A stretch of 64,000 nucleotides of DNA from positions 62,001-126,000 of the forward strand of contig NZ_JAUCMW010000009.1 in the NCBI RefSeq assembly GCF_030372765.1. Direction: 5' to 3'. Position numbers and translations under genes: made by a program. This DNA comes from Labilibaculum sp. K2S. GTDB lineage: Bacteria > Bacteroidota > Bacteroidia > Bacteroidales > Marinifilaceae. Positions 9,168 to 18,246 of this stretch are shown piece after piece. Within the stretch, counting starts at the first letter, position 1. The number at the start of each line of letters is the position of its first letter. The notes under the pieces were generated by a model. That model did no database searches, had not been told where the DNA came from, and saw nothing but the letters and a program-made list of their open reading frames with translations.

Positions 9168-9733
9168 TGTTTAGAGCTGCAGTTATAGGTACATCTTATG
9201 GTGGTTTAAATGCTTTAAAAGCTATTATTCCGCATCTGCCAAAAGATTTCCCTTTGGCAATTTTTGTTGTACTTCATATTGGTGATAATAAAAACGACTC
9301 TTTCATTCAATACCTAAACAAACAGAGTAAAGTAAAAATAAAAGAGGCCGAAGAAAAAGAAGAAATAAAAGCAGGAACGGTTTATTTCGCACCGCCAAAC
9401 TATCATATACTGATAGAAAACAATTCTACCATTGCTTTATCTACTGATCCTAAAATACACCATTCAAGACCATCTATTGATGTTTTGTTTGAATCGGCCG
9501 CCTGGCACTTTAAAAATCAATTGATTGGCATTCTCTTAACAGGCTTGAATCATGATGGTGCTCTTGGAATAAAAGAAATCCAAAAATATTGTGGAATTAC
9601 TATCGTGGAAGATCCAGAAACCGCAATTGCTACAATTATGCCTGCTTCGGCCATTGAAATAATGAAACCAGACTACATCTTACACTTAGACCAAATTTCT
9701 AAAAAAATAATCGAATTAAGTAAGCTGGATTAA
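9167..9733 (+). CDS. cheB: Stand-alone CheB-type protein methylesterase
   Basis: A 188-aa protein corresponding only to the CheB catalytic domain. The expected triad is visible: S10 in IGTSYGG, H37 in VVLHIGD and D130 in LNHDGALGI, with spacing like that of classical CheB. The enzyme removes methyl esters from (or deamidates) glutamate/glutamine sites. The N-terminal receiver domain that normally inhibits and phospho-activates CheB is absent, so activity may be constitutive or governed by the receivers in the neighbouring kinases. It overlaps cheR by the TAATG junction and closes the signalling operon. Confidence 0.88.
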   Translation: MFRAAVIGTSYGGLNALKAIIPHLPKDFPLAIFVVLHIGDNKNDSFIQYLNKQSKVKIKEAEEKEEIKAGTVYFAPPNYHILIENNSTIALSTDPKIHHSRPSIDVLFESAAWHFKNQLIGILLTGLNHDGALGIKEIQKYCGITIVEDPETAIATIMPASAIEIMKPDYILHLDQISKKIIELSKLD

Positions 9734-9857
9734 GTTGTTAATCAAATCTATCGACAGATTTATTTAGAAATAAGCTCCAAAATACTTCAGATTTTATTAG
9801 AGTAAGATATAAACCAATATTTTTCCCGAACTTTCCGCAATAACTAATTCAAAAAAG

Positions 9858-10400
9858 ATGCCAACCAATATAGAGTTTAAAGCGTATTGTAAGAACAAGG
9901 AGAAAATTAGAAAAATACTCTTATCAATTGGTGCCGAATGTTGCGGAATTGATCACCAAACAGACACGTACTTCCATTCCAAATCAGGCACACTAAAGCT
10001 TAAAGAAGGATCTATCGAAAATAAGTTAATTCATTATATCAGGGAAAACAAAAAAGGATCTAATGAAAGTCGGGTGCACTTATACCTAACAAGTCCCGAT
10101 TCTACCTTAAAAGAAATTCTTGAAAAGACCGTAGGTACGAGATCCATAGTCGAGAAAACAAGAGAAATTTACATTATAAATAATGTGACATTCCATATCG
10201 ACACAGTTATAGGATTAGGTGATTTTGTTGAAATTAAAGCCAAAGAGGGTGATGGCAATATATCCAATGAAAAATTGCAGGAACAGTGCAACCAATACAT
10301 TAAAACCCTCGAAATCAATGCGAAAGATTTAATCTCAGAATCCTACTCTGATCTGTTACAACAGAATAATCTTTTTAGTCAGATTTTAGTTGATGAATAA
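9858..10400 (+). CDS. CYTH-domain protein (class IV adenylate cyclase / triphosphatase-like)
   Basis: A 180-aa protein starting MPTNIEFKAYCK, a CYTH signature strand, followed by the expected order: DHQTDTYF, LKLKEG, lysine/arginine-rich strands and DTVIGLGDFVEIKA. CYTH enzymes bind triphosphates in a beta tunnel; the group that begins with this pattern is annotated as class IV (CyaB-like) adenylate cyclase but may act as a triphosphatase. A 124-bp gap separates it from cheB and contains no clear terminator, so it may be read through from the signalling operon. Substrate cannot be told from sequence. Confidence 0.8.
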   Translation: MPTNIEFKAYCKNKEKIRKILLSIGAECCGIDHQTDTYFHSKSGTLKLKEGSIENKLIHYIRENKKGSNESRVHLYLTSPDSTLKEILEKTVGTRSIVEKTREIYIINNVTFHIDTVIGLGDFVEIKAKEGDGNISNEKLQEQCNQYIKTLEINAKDLISESYSDLLQQNNLFSQILVDE

Positions 10401-10486
10401 TACTTCCATTGAATCTGTCGTATTTTTTTTACCTATATCATCGAACAATTTAGTAACTTTAAAATAGAATCTAAAGCTATGTATTG

Positions 10487-10924
10487 ATGCTCCAATTTGA
10501 ATTTGATATACGAGACCATAAAATTAACAATAACGAATCGAGAGGAATACAACTCGCCTTGGGTATTTCTTTGTTAATTTGTGCCGTTTCATTTTTTTTG
10601 TTTATCAACCATCTTGATTTCTTTCCTTTTAGTGAATACCTTGTTCTTGTTTTGGTAATTGCATCGCTTTATTTCATTGGTTTACTTTTAGGTTGTAAAT
10701 TGCTTTACCCAAAAGAATATTTGACCATCAACGCCAGAAAATTAACTTATAAAACAGGATGGGGAAATAAAGAGCTGAAAATTTACTTAAAGGATATTAA
10801 AGATTTTACCATAACAGATCACAAACTAATTATTGTTCTAAAAAGCAAAGAAAAAATACCTGTCAATCTCTGTTATTTTAGTGATAATGCAATTACGGTA
10901 CTAAAAAACTATTTGAATGTATAA
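10487..10924 (+). CDS. Small membrane protein with PH-like C-terminal domain
   Basis: 145 aa from the ATG at 10487; a TTG immediately before it (10484) is a less likely start. After about 25 polar residues come two membrane helices (about 25-45 and 50-72), then a soluble tail with alternating beta strands (YLTINARKLTYKTGW, LKDIKDFTITDHKLIIVLK) that looks like a bacterial PH-like fold. I do not recognise a named family. The gene converges on tsaD and shares a bidirectional terminator with it. Confidence 0.6.
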   Translation: MLQFEFDIRDHKINNNESRGIQLALGISLLICAVSFFLFINHLDFFPFSEYLVLVLVIASLYFIGLLLGCKLLYPKEYLTINARKLTYKTGWGNKELKIYLKDIKDFTITDHKLIIVLKSKEKIPVNLCYFSDNAITVLKNYLNV

Positions 10925-10953
10925 AAACGGAAGACTTTAATTTCTTCCGTTTT
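10924..10953. terminator. Bidirectional intrinsic terminator
   Basis: The arms AAAACGGAAGA (10924-10934) and TCTTCCGTTTT (10943-10953) pair perfectly around an 8-nt loop, with A-rich sequence on the left and T-rich on the right. It lies between the convergent stops of the small membrane protein and tsaD and can end both transcripts. Confidence 0.8.
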
Positions 10954-10960
10954 CTATTTG

Positions 10961-11983
10961 TTATTTAATGGTCATCCTTGCAAAAGGAGCTGTATCTTGT
11001 TCTACAAATTCTTTTTTAAGGAATTTAAAATATCCGGTAATTGCAATCATAGCAGCATTATCGAGAGAATAACCAAGCTGAGGAATAAAAACTTTCCACT
11101 TGAATTTTACGGCTGCCTCGGTCAATGCTTTTTGCAAACCCGAATTGGCTGAAACTCCACCGGCAATAGCCACTTGCTTAATCCCGGTTTCTTTTGTTGC
11201 TTTTTTAACTTTGTTCATTAAAACATCAACAATTGTGTGTTGCAGTGATGCACACAAATCATTCATATTTTCCTCTATGAAATTCGGATTTTCCTTTATC
11301 CGATCACGAACAAAATACAAAAATGACGTTTTAAGACCACTGAAACTATAGTTTAAACCTTGAATTTTTGGTCGGCTAAATTCAAACGCAAGAGGATTGC
11401 CTAATTTTGCATTACGATCAATTATTGGACCTCCAGGATAAGGCAAGCCCATCACCTTGGCACATTTATCAAAAGCTTCTCCTGCGGCATCATCAATGGT
11501 CTCCCCAATTACTTCCATCTCTAAATGATCTTTAACCACAATAATTTGAGAATTACCGCCGGATACAAGCAAAGCCAAAAAAGGAAAATCAGGATGCTCG
11601 TATTTGTTCTTTAAATCATCAATAAAATGTGCAAGAATATGTGCCTGAAGATGATTTACCTCGATTAGAGGAATATTTTTAGAAAGAGCAAAACCTTTAG
11701 CAAAGGAAGTTCCAACCATTAATGACCCCAATAAACCCGGACCTCTGGTAAAAGCAACTGCATCAATCTCATCGACAGTAACTCCTGCTTTTTGCATGGC
11801 TTGATGAACCACGGGAATTATGTTCTGTTGATGTGCCCTGGAAGCTAACTCTGGAACAACTCCGCCATAATCCATGTGTACATCTTGGTTGGCTGTGATA
11901 TTCGAATAAATTACTCCATCCTTTAATATTGAAGCAGAAGTATCATCGCATGACGACTCAATTCCTAATATAGTTATACTCAT
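10961..11983 (-). CDS. tsaD: tRNA N6-adenosine threonylcarbamoyltransferase TsaD
   Basis: A 340-aa TsaD/Kae1/Gcp protein, the usual length. It starts ILGIESSCDDTSASI, carries the metal-binding histidines H111 and H115 in NHLQAHILAH, the glycine-rich LLVSGGNSQI and the C-terminal SLDNAAMIA aspartate. With TsaB and TsaE it transfers the threonylcarbamoyl group from TC-AMP to A37 of ANN-decoding tRNAs in the cytoplasm. It is divergent from tamB, a common arrangement in Bacteroidota. Essential housekeeping gene, no oddities seen. Confidence 0.97.
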   Translation of the reverse strand: MSITILGIESSCDDTSASILKDGVIYSNITANQDVHMDYGGVVPELASRAHQQNIIPVVHQAMQKAGVTVDEIDAVAFTRGPGLLGSLMVGTSFAKGFALSKNIPLIEVNHLQAHILAHFIDDLKNKYEHPDFPFLALLVSGGNSQIIVVKDHLEMEVIGETIDDAAGEAFDKCAKVMGLPYPGGPIIDRNAKLGNPLAFEFSRPKIQGLNYSFSGLKTSFLYFVRDRIKENPNFIEENMNDLCASLQHTIVDVLMNKVKKATKETGIKQVAIAGGVSANSGLQKALTEAAVKFKWKVFIPQLGYSLDNAAMIAITGYFKFLKKEFVEQDTAPFARMTIK

Positions 11984-12094
11984 TAAATTTTATTTAAATC
12001 AGAATAAAAATGGCTTTACACACTTAAAAGGTTAAAAAAATCAAAAATCTCTTGAAACACTATATTAAGGTGTAAAAATCTTCTTCTTTTTAGC

Positions 12095-12102
12095 TAATTT
12101 TG
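12095..12102 (+). promoter_or_regulatory. Bacteroidota -7 promoter box for tamB
   Basis: TAATTTTG matches the consensus TAnnTTTG exactly and sits about 60 bp before the GTG start candidate of tamB. It predicts a transcript starting near 12109. I see no convincing -33 TTTG at the usual distance. Confidence 0.5.
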
Positions 12103-12162
12103 TGCATCTCATAAAAAAGCAAAATTATCAAAAAATTTCTCAAAATATCAATTTGGACACTT

Positions 12163-15100
12163 GTGGTTATCATTATGATACCCATTTTAACCTATTTGAT
12201 ATTCTTGAACAGTCGTGTACAAACCTACGCAAGCCAAAAAATTGCCAATTATATTTCAGAACAAACAAATACTCCTGTCAGAATTGAAGGAGTAAACATC
12301 TCCCCCTTTAAAAGCATAATACTTAAAGGCCTTTATATTGAAGATTATCAGAAGGACACTTTGGTTTATGTTGGTAATCTAACTGCTAAAATTGATTCTT
12401 TTAGTATCCGAAAACAAAAGATTTTCATCAACAAACTGACTTTAGACAGGGCCTATGTAAATCTTCGCGAAGATGAGAACAGATTGTTTAACTATGATGT
12501 TTTTCTGGACTCACTATCAAGTGGTAAAAAAGGAAATACGACTGATACAATTCAAAAATCATGGGAAATTACCGTTACCAACGTTGATCTTATCAATTCT
12601 CAATTTGGATATAGCGCACCAGATACTATCCCTCAAGAATTTGGCATGAATTATAACAATATTTATGTCACAAAATTGAATCTGCAAGCCCGAAATATTC
12701 AAATTGTTGGAGATTCGGTAGATTTTCAACTGCAGCATTTAAGTTGTATTGAGAAATCAGGATTCGAATTGAAAGACTTTACTGCTAAAACATGGATAAC
12801 AAGTCATCAATGGGGATTAAAAGATGTAAATATTACATCATCAAACAGTAAGCTTCAAGCAGAACATTTATATTTCAACTACGAACCTGGTAAGCAATAC
12901 TGGCAGCATTTCACTAAAAAAATGAAGCTGGATTTCCAATTAATCTCCTCGCGGGTTAGTTTTTTAGATGTCGCTTATTTTAACAGTTTGCTTTTGGGAT
13001 TTAGGGAGACCGGATTTATTTCCGGACATATTTATGGTACTGTTTACGATTTAAGAGGTCGTGATATTGATATTCTATATGGTGCAAATACAGTTCTTAA
13101 AGGAAAATTTTATATGAATGGCCTTCCTTACCTAAAAGATGCATATTTAGAAGCCGATTTTGAAGAGCTCACAACTACAATTTCTGATATTGAAAAAGTT
13201 TACATTCCAGGTTATGAAAAAGAATTCTTTAATTTGCCTGAATACTTCGATAATTTAGGCTTAATTCATTACAATGGTCAATTTAATGGTTTTTTAAATG
13301 ACTTTGTTTTCTATGGAGATTTTAAAACTGAATTGGGAGAAATAGAAACGGATATATTATTTAAACCCAACCCTGGAAGCAGCAGATTAAATTTCACGGG
13401 AGATCTTAAAGCATCAAACTTCTACCTCGGAGGTTTAATCGAACAGGAAAAAGTTGGAAATGTTTCCTTAAATGTTTCGGTAAACGGTTTTACTGAAACA
13501 AATACAACCCAAGGTGAAATGAAAGGAAATATTAGTAAAGTGGATTTCTACGATTACGAATATAAAAACCTTTCCTTAGATGGATTTTTCACTAATTCAA
13601 GCTTTGATGGTCAAATTTCTATTGAAGATCCGAATATAGGATTGAATTTTACCGGTAACATTGACTTTTCAAAGGAGATTCCAACAATGAAATTTAGTTC
13701 CCATCTTCGTAATGCTAAACTTTTTCCCCTTCATTTAAATACAAAAGATCCAAAATCAGAACTTAGCTTATCTCTGGATGCGAATTTTTCCGGAAGCGAA
13801 TTTGATAACGCAAATGGTAATATTGAAATTACAAATACTGAATACAAAAACAGTTTGGGTGAATTTGTTCTCAACAAATTTACAATTAACTCATTTTCAT
13901 CGCCAACATTTAAAAGAATTATCCTGAAATCTGATATTTCAGACGCCAAAGTAGAAGGGAATTATGAAATTGACCAATTAATTTCTTCTGTTGCAAACAT
14001 GGCCTATGTTTATTTTCCAGCCTATGCTCCGGAAAAAGAATTTGTAAATACCGACAGTACAAATAATTTTAATTTTTCAATAAATTTAAAAGAAACAGAA
14101 CCCGCTACAAAGCTTTTTTATCCGGATATTAAATTAGCTCCAAATACTAGCTTAACGGGGAAATTAAATGCAAAAGAGCAGTTAATCGAAATGCATTTTA
14201 TTTCGCCAATTCTTGCGATACAAGATAAATCGTTTGAAGAACTCAGATTAGATCTCTCTACCGATAATCAAGAACTTGTTATAAAGGGACGTACAAATAA
14301 ATTTAGTTTTTCAGATCAATTTAAATTGTACAATCTGTCAGAAAAAATTACTGCCAGCAATAATAACGTTAGTTTAGATCTCCTATGGAATAACTGGGAT
14401 GCTGTTACCTACAGTGGTTTTGTTAGCGCTAATGCGAGTGTTCAAAAGTCAAAAGAATCGAATAATCCTGTTTGGGATATCAATCTGCTTCCAAGCAGTT
14501 TAATAATGGCTGATAGTATTTGGTCTATTCAACAATCCAAACTGGTTATTGACAGCACAAGTTTTGCCATTAATAATTTCAGAATCAGCCGAGATAATCA
14601 ATATTTTGGCTTAAATGGAAAGATTTCCTCCAATCCTACTGACAGTATTGACTTTCAAATTCAAAACATTAGCTTAAAGAATCTAAATGATTTAACCCGG
14701 GAACAAAACATTGGAATTGATGGAACCGTTCGTGGCTACGTGCAGATTTCCGACTTTTACGGCGACAGATTATCCAACTCCAATCTCATGCTTGAAAACC
14801 TTGTTCTTAATAATGACACCTTAGGAAATTTTTACTTGGTTAGCGATTGGGATAAAGTTGAAAAGAAACTTTCATTCTCCTCTTTTACTGACCACAACAA
14901 TCACAAAGAGTTGGATTTATACGGTAATTATTTCCCTGAACTGGATTCCTTAAACATGGACATTAATATTGACAATATACGTTTGAACTTATTAAATCCA
15001 TACCTACAAGAAAATATTTCTAACATAAAAGGAAATGCATCTGGCCACGTTCATGTAGCCGGGCAGTCCAGTAAGCCCAAAACATCGGGTTTTCTTAAAT

Positions 15101-16572
15101 TGGAAAATGCAAATTTCACAATAAACGAGCTTCAAACAAGCTATACCTGCAACGACAGTGTTAAAATAACGCCATCAGAATTGCAGTTTAATAACTTTAA
15201 ACTAGTAGATACTGATCAACACACAGCTACCATTTATGGTGTTATATCTCATCAGCAATTTCATAACTTTAATTTAGATTTGGCAGTAAATGCACGTTCG
15301 TTTAATATTCTTGATACAAAAATAACTGACAACGAATTATTTTACGGAGAAGCCTACATAACCGGGATAACAACTTTGTTTGGTTCTATAAATGACTTGG
15401 ATATTGAGGTTAGAGTAAAGACTGACAAGAATACCAAATTATTTGTTCCGCTAAACAACAGTGGCGATATTGAGGAAAGTAATTTCATCACATTCGTAAA
15501 TTCAAATCGCCAATCGGAAACCAATTTAGAAAATGAATATAAAATTGACTTGTCGGGTATTCGCCTAAATTGTGATTTGGAGATTACTCCGGAAACAGAG
15601 GTGCAAATTATTTTTGATTCAAAAATCGGCGATGTTCTAAAGGCCAAAGGAGGAGGAAATTTAAAACTCGAAATCGACACCAAAGGTGATTTTAAGATAT
15701 TTGGAGATTATACAATTCAAACAGGAAGTTACCTTTTCACACTGCAGAATGTGATCAATAAAAAGTTCGATTTGGCAAATGGCGGAAACATTAAGTGGGA
15801 TGGCGATCCTTACAATGCAACACTTAATATTAATGCTGTATACAATGTTAAAACAACATTATACGATCTGCTGTTAAATACACCATATATCGATAATACC
15901 AAGAAGGTTCCGGTTGAATGTAACATGAATCTAAGTCAACAACTTGAAAATCCACTTATTCGCTTTGACATCAATTTCCCTACTTTGGATCAGCAAACAC
16001 AAAGCATTTTGGAAGGCCTGTTTTCAACCGAAGATGAGATGAATAAGCAAATCTTATCTTTATTGGTTTTAAACCGATTTTACACTCCGGAGTATCTTAG
16101 ATCAACAGATCCTGATTTTGAAAATAAAAACTCCAGCTATGCTGTTGGAATCACCACTAGCGAATTGCTATCCAATCAATTATCGAACTGGCTTAGTCAA
16201 ATCAGTAACGATTTTGATGTTGGAGTAAGCTATAGACCCGGAGATAACTTAACTAATGATGAAATTGAATTAGCTCTCTCCACTCAGGTTTTTAACGATA
16301 AGCTTACAATTAATGGTAATGTAGGAACAGGAAATAGCCAAACCCGTAATAGTGATATTGTTGGTGATGTTGATGTGAACTTTAAATTGGATAAAAAAGG
16401 AAAGCTACAACTAAAAGCATTCACCCGCTCAAATGAATATTTAGTGTACGAAGAAACAAGAAATACACAAGGAATCGGTATTTTTTACAAAGAAGACTTC
16501 AACACATTTTCCGAATTAGTGAAAAAATACCTCAATTTCCTCAAATCAAACAAAGACAAAAAAGAGAACTAG
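12163..16572 (+). CDS. tamB: Translocation and assembly module TamB-like protein
   Basis: A giant 1469-aa protein with one N-terminal membrane helix (VVIIMIPILTYLIFLN) followed by a long, repetitive beta-rich region and a C-terminal DUF490/TamB domain (about 1130-1440, including GDFKIFGDYTIQTGSYLF). TamB spans the periplasm and works with TamA/BamA-type proteins in outer-membrane biogenesis and phospholipid transport. The start is uncertain: GTG at 12163 gives almost no cytoplasmic residues, but the frame is open upstream to 12115 and encodes a basic KKIIKKFLKISIW stretch typical of a TamB N terminus, with no ATG, only ATT codons (e.g. 12124). It follows the -7 box at 12095-12102. Confidence 0.9.
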   Translation: MVIIMIPILTYLIFLNSRVQTYASQKIANYISEQTNTPVRIEGVNISPFKSIILKGLYIEDYQKDTLVYVGNLTAKIDSFSIRKQKIFINKLTLDRAYVNLREDENRLFNYDVFLDSLSSGKKGNTTDTIQKSWEITVTNVDLINSQFGYSAPDTIPQEFGMNYNNIYVTKLNLQARNIQIVGDSVDFQLQHLSCIEKSGFELKDFTAKTWITSHQWGLKDVNITSSNSKLQAEHLYFNYEPGKQYWQHFTKKMKLDFQLISSRVSFLDVAYFNSLLLGFRETGFISGHIYGTVYDLRGRDIDILYGANTVLKGKFYMNGLPYLKDAYLEADFEELTTTISDIEKVYIPGYEKEFFNLPEYFDNLGLIHYNGQFNGFLNDFVFYGDFKTELGEIETDILFKPNPGSSRLNFTGDLKASNFYLGGLIEQEKVGNVSLNVSVNGFTETNTTQGEMKGNISKVDFYDYEYKNLSLDGFFTNSSFDGQISIEDPNIGLNFTGNIDFSKEIPTMKFSSHLRNAKLFPLHLNTKDPKSELSLSLDANFSGSEFDNANGNIEITNTEYKNSLGEFVLNKFTINSFSSPTFKRIILKSDISDAKVEGNYEIDQLISSVANMAYVYFPAYAPEKEFVNTDSTNNFNFSINLKETEPATKLFYPDIKLAPNTSLTGKLNAKEQLIEMHFISPILAIQDKSFEELRLDLSTDNQELVIKGRTNKFSFSDQFKLYNLSEKITASNNNVSLDLLWNNWDAVTYSGFVSANASVQKSKESNNPVWDINLLPSSLIMADSIWSIQQSKLVIDSTSFAINNFRISRDNQYFGLNGKISSNPTDSIDFQIQNISLKNLNDLTREQNIGIDGTVRGYVQISDFYGDRLSNSNLMLENLVLNNDTLGNFYLVSDWDKVEKKLSFSSFTDHNNHKELDLYGNYFPELDSLNMDINIDNIRLNLLNPYLQENISNIKGNASGHVHVAGQSSKPKTSGFLKLENANFTINELQTSYTCNDSVKITPSELQFNNFKLVDTDQHTATIYGVISHQQFHNFNLDLAVNARSFNILDTKITDNELFYGEAYITGITTLFGSINDLDIEVRVKTDKNTKLFVPLNNSGDIEESNFITFVNSNRQSETNLENEYKIDLSGIRLNCDLEITPETEVQIIFDSKIGDVLKAKGGGNLKLEIDTKGDFKIFGDYTIQTGSYLFTLQNVINKKFDLANGGNIKWDGDPYNATLNINAVYNVKTTLYDLLLNTPYIDNTKKVPVECNMNLSQQLENPLIRFDINFPTLDQQTQSILEGLFSTEDEMNKQILSLLVLNRFYTPEYLRSTDPDFENKNSSYAVGITTSELLSNQLSNWLSQISNDFDVGVSYRPGDNLTNDEIELALSTQVFNDKLTINGNVGTGNSQTRNSDIVGDVDVNFKLDKKGKLQLKAFTRSNEYLVYEETRNTQGIGIFYKEDFNTFSELVKKYLNFLKSNKDKKEN

Positions 16573-16735
16573 CCATTATTAGTCGAAATGTGTTTTATAA
16601 TTGTAGATTCAATGTTTTTCAACAGAATTAATTAGAGGTTTTTTTCTTTAATTACCTCGGATATTAAATAGCAAATATTGTTATATTAGCATCTTATCTA
16701 ATAAAAATTAATTCACTCAAAAATAATCTATTACT

Positions 16736-18124
16736 ATGTTTACACTAATGGTTGTGGTTTTTGTTCTCGGATATGCAGCTATCGCTCTGGAACATCCACT
16801 AAAAATTGACAAAGCCGCCTCGGCTCTATTAATCGGAGTAATAACCTGGGTTCTTTATGTATTTGGAGGAGTTGATATTCTTTCAACAGGTGTTAGCAGA
16901 GCTTGGAATGAATATGTTGCAATAAATCCGGATGCTGACAGTCATCAAGGAATGTTAGATTTTATAACTCATCACGAGGTTCTTCATCATTTATCTGAAA
17001 TATCCGCCATTCTCTTCTTCCTTTTAGGAGCAATGACAATTGTTGAGATCATAGATCAGCATCAAGGATTTAAAATTATTACGGACAAAATTAAAACAAC
17101 AAACAGAATTAAACTACTTTGGGTACTAAGTATTTTAACCTTCTTCATGTCTGCAGCTTTGGATAATTTAACTACAACAATTGTTATGGTTGCCCTTATC
17201 CGTAAATTAATTTCTGCCAAAGAAAACCGTTGGTTTTTTGCATCAATGGTTGTATTAGCCGCAAATGCCGGAGGTGCCTGGTCGCCAATTGGTGATGTAA
17301 CAACTATTATGCTTTGGATTGGCGGACAGGTAACCACTCTTAAAATTATCTCCGGAGTATTCCTGCCTTCTTTGTTCACAATGATTGTTCCGTTAATCAT
17401 CGTTTCATTTTGGATGAAAGGAAACGTTAAACGTCCAACATCATCAAACGAAAACGAAAAAGAATTTACTACAGCCAAAGAACGTGCCTTCATTTTAACA
17501 TTAGGTATATCCTCCCTGTTGTTTGTACCCGTTTTTAAAACCGTAACCCACTTACCTCCATACATGGGAATGTTATTTGGATTAGGTGTTATGTGGATGG
17601 TTACCGAAATTATGCATAAAAATAAGACTCATGAAAATAAGAAAAAACTAACTGTTGTAGGAATCCTTAATAAAGTGGATGTGCCAACCGTACTTTTCTT
17701 TTTAGGGATCTTATCAGCCGTATCCAGTTTACAATCTGCAGGACACTTGGATATTTTAGCCAGATACATGGATGAAAACATTCATAATATCTATATCATC
17801 AATCTAATAATTGGACTACTTTCATCTGTTGTGGATAATGTGCCATTGGTAGCAGGAGCGATGGGAATGTATTCTATTGAAAGTGCAGGAGCTGTAGGAT
17901 ATCTATCCAACTTTGTTCAGGATGGTTTATTCTGGGAATTTTTAGCTTATTGCGCTGGTACAGGAGGAAGTATCTTGATTATTGGATCTGCTGCCGGTGT
18001 TGCTGCAATGGGAATGGAAAAAATCGATTTTATCTGGTATTTGAAAAAGATTTCACTTCTGGCTTTAGCCGGATACCTTGCTGGTGCTGGCGTATACTAC
18101 CTCGAAGCAGTCTTATTGCATTAA
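16736..18124 (+). CDS. nhaD: NhaD-type sodium/proton antiporter
   Basis: A 462-aa inner-membrane protein with 12 or so predicted helices, starting MFTLMVVVFVLGYAAIALEHPL, which is characteristic of the NhaD branch of the ion transporter superfamily. Helix motifs SAALDNLTTTIVMVALIRK and VVDNVPLVAGAMGM hold the paired acidic/asparagine residues (DN) thought to bind Na+ or Li+. It exchanges Na+ for H+, expected in marine bacteria. It stands alone, followed by a strong terminator before exbB. Length and motifs agree with the family. Confidence 0.93.
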   Translation: MFTLMVVVFVLGYAAIALEHPLKIDKAASALLIGVITWVLYVFGGVDILSTGVSRAWNEYVAINPDADSHQGMLDFITHHEVLHHLSEISAILFFLLGAMTIVEIIDQHQGFKIITDKIKTTNRIKLLWVLSILTFFMSAALDNLTTTIVMVALIRKLISAKENRWFFASMVVLAANAGGAWSPIGDVTTIMLWIGGQVTTLKIISGVFLPSLFTMIVPLIIVSFWMKGNVKRPTSSNENEKEFTTAKERAFILTLGISSLLFVPVFKTVTHLPPYMGMLFGLGVMWMVTEIMHKNKTHENKKKLTVVGILNKVDVPTVLFFLGILSAVSSLQSAGHLDILARYMDENIHNIYIINLIIGLLSSVVDNVPLVAGAMGMYSIESAGAVGYLSNFVQDGLFWEFLAYCAGTGGSILIIGSAAGVAAMGMEKIDFIWYLKKISLLALAGYLAGAGVYYLEAVLLH

Positions 18125-18178
18125 AATTAGAATTTCCTGTTTTTGTATCAAGAATCAAAAACAATAATATTAATTTAG

Positions 18179-18215
18179 CGAGATATAATATTCTGTATTA
18201 TATCTCGTTTTTTTT
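18179..18215 (+). terminator. Intrinsic terminator after nhaD
   Basis: A perfect 12-bp stem, CGAGATATAATA (18179-18190) with TATTATATCTCG (18196-18207), a 5-nt loop and eight Ts. It ends the nhaD transcript about 55 bp after the stop and isolates it from exbB. Confidence 0.9.
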
Positions 18216-18246
18216 ATGTGTAAGATTTAACTTGAAAATAGTAAAT

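Noticed and set aside
12102..12287. A 61-codon frame overlapping the start of tamB
   Set aside because: It starts with GTG upstream of the predicted transcript start, lies in another frame than tamB and has no family features.
17950..18246. Upstream extension of the exbB frame
   Set aside because: It overlaps nhaD in another frame and runs through the nhaD terminator; ExbB proteins start near the ATG at 18247.
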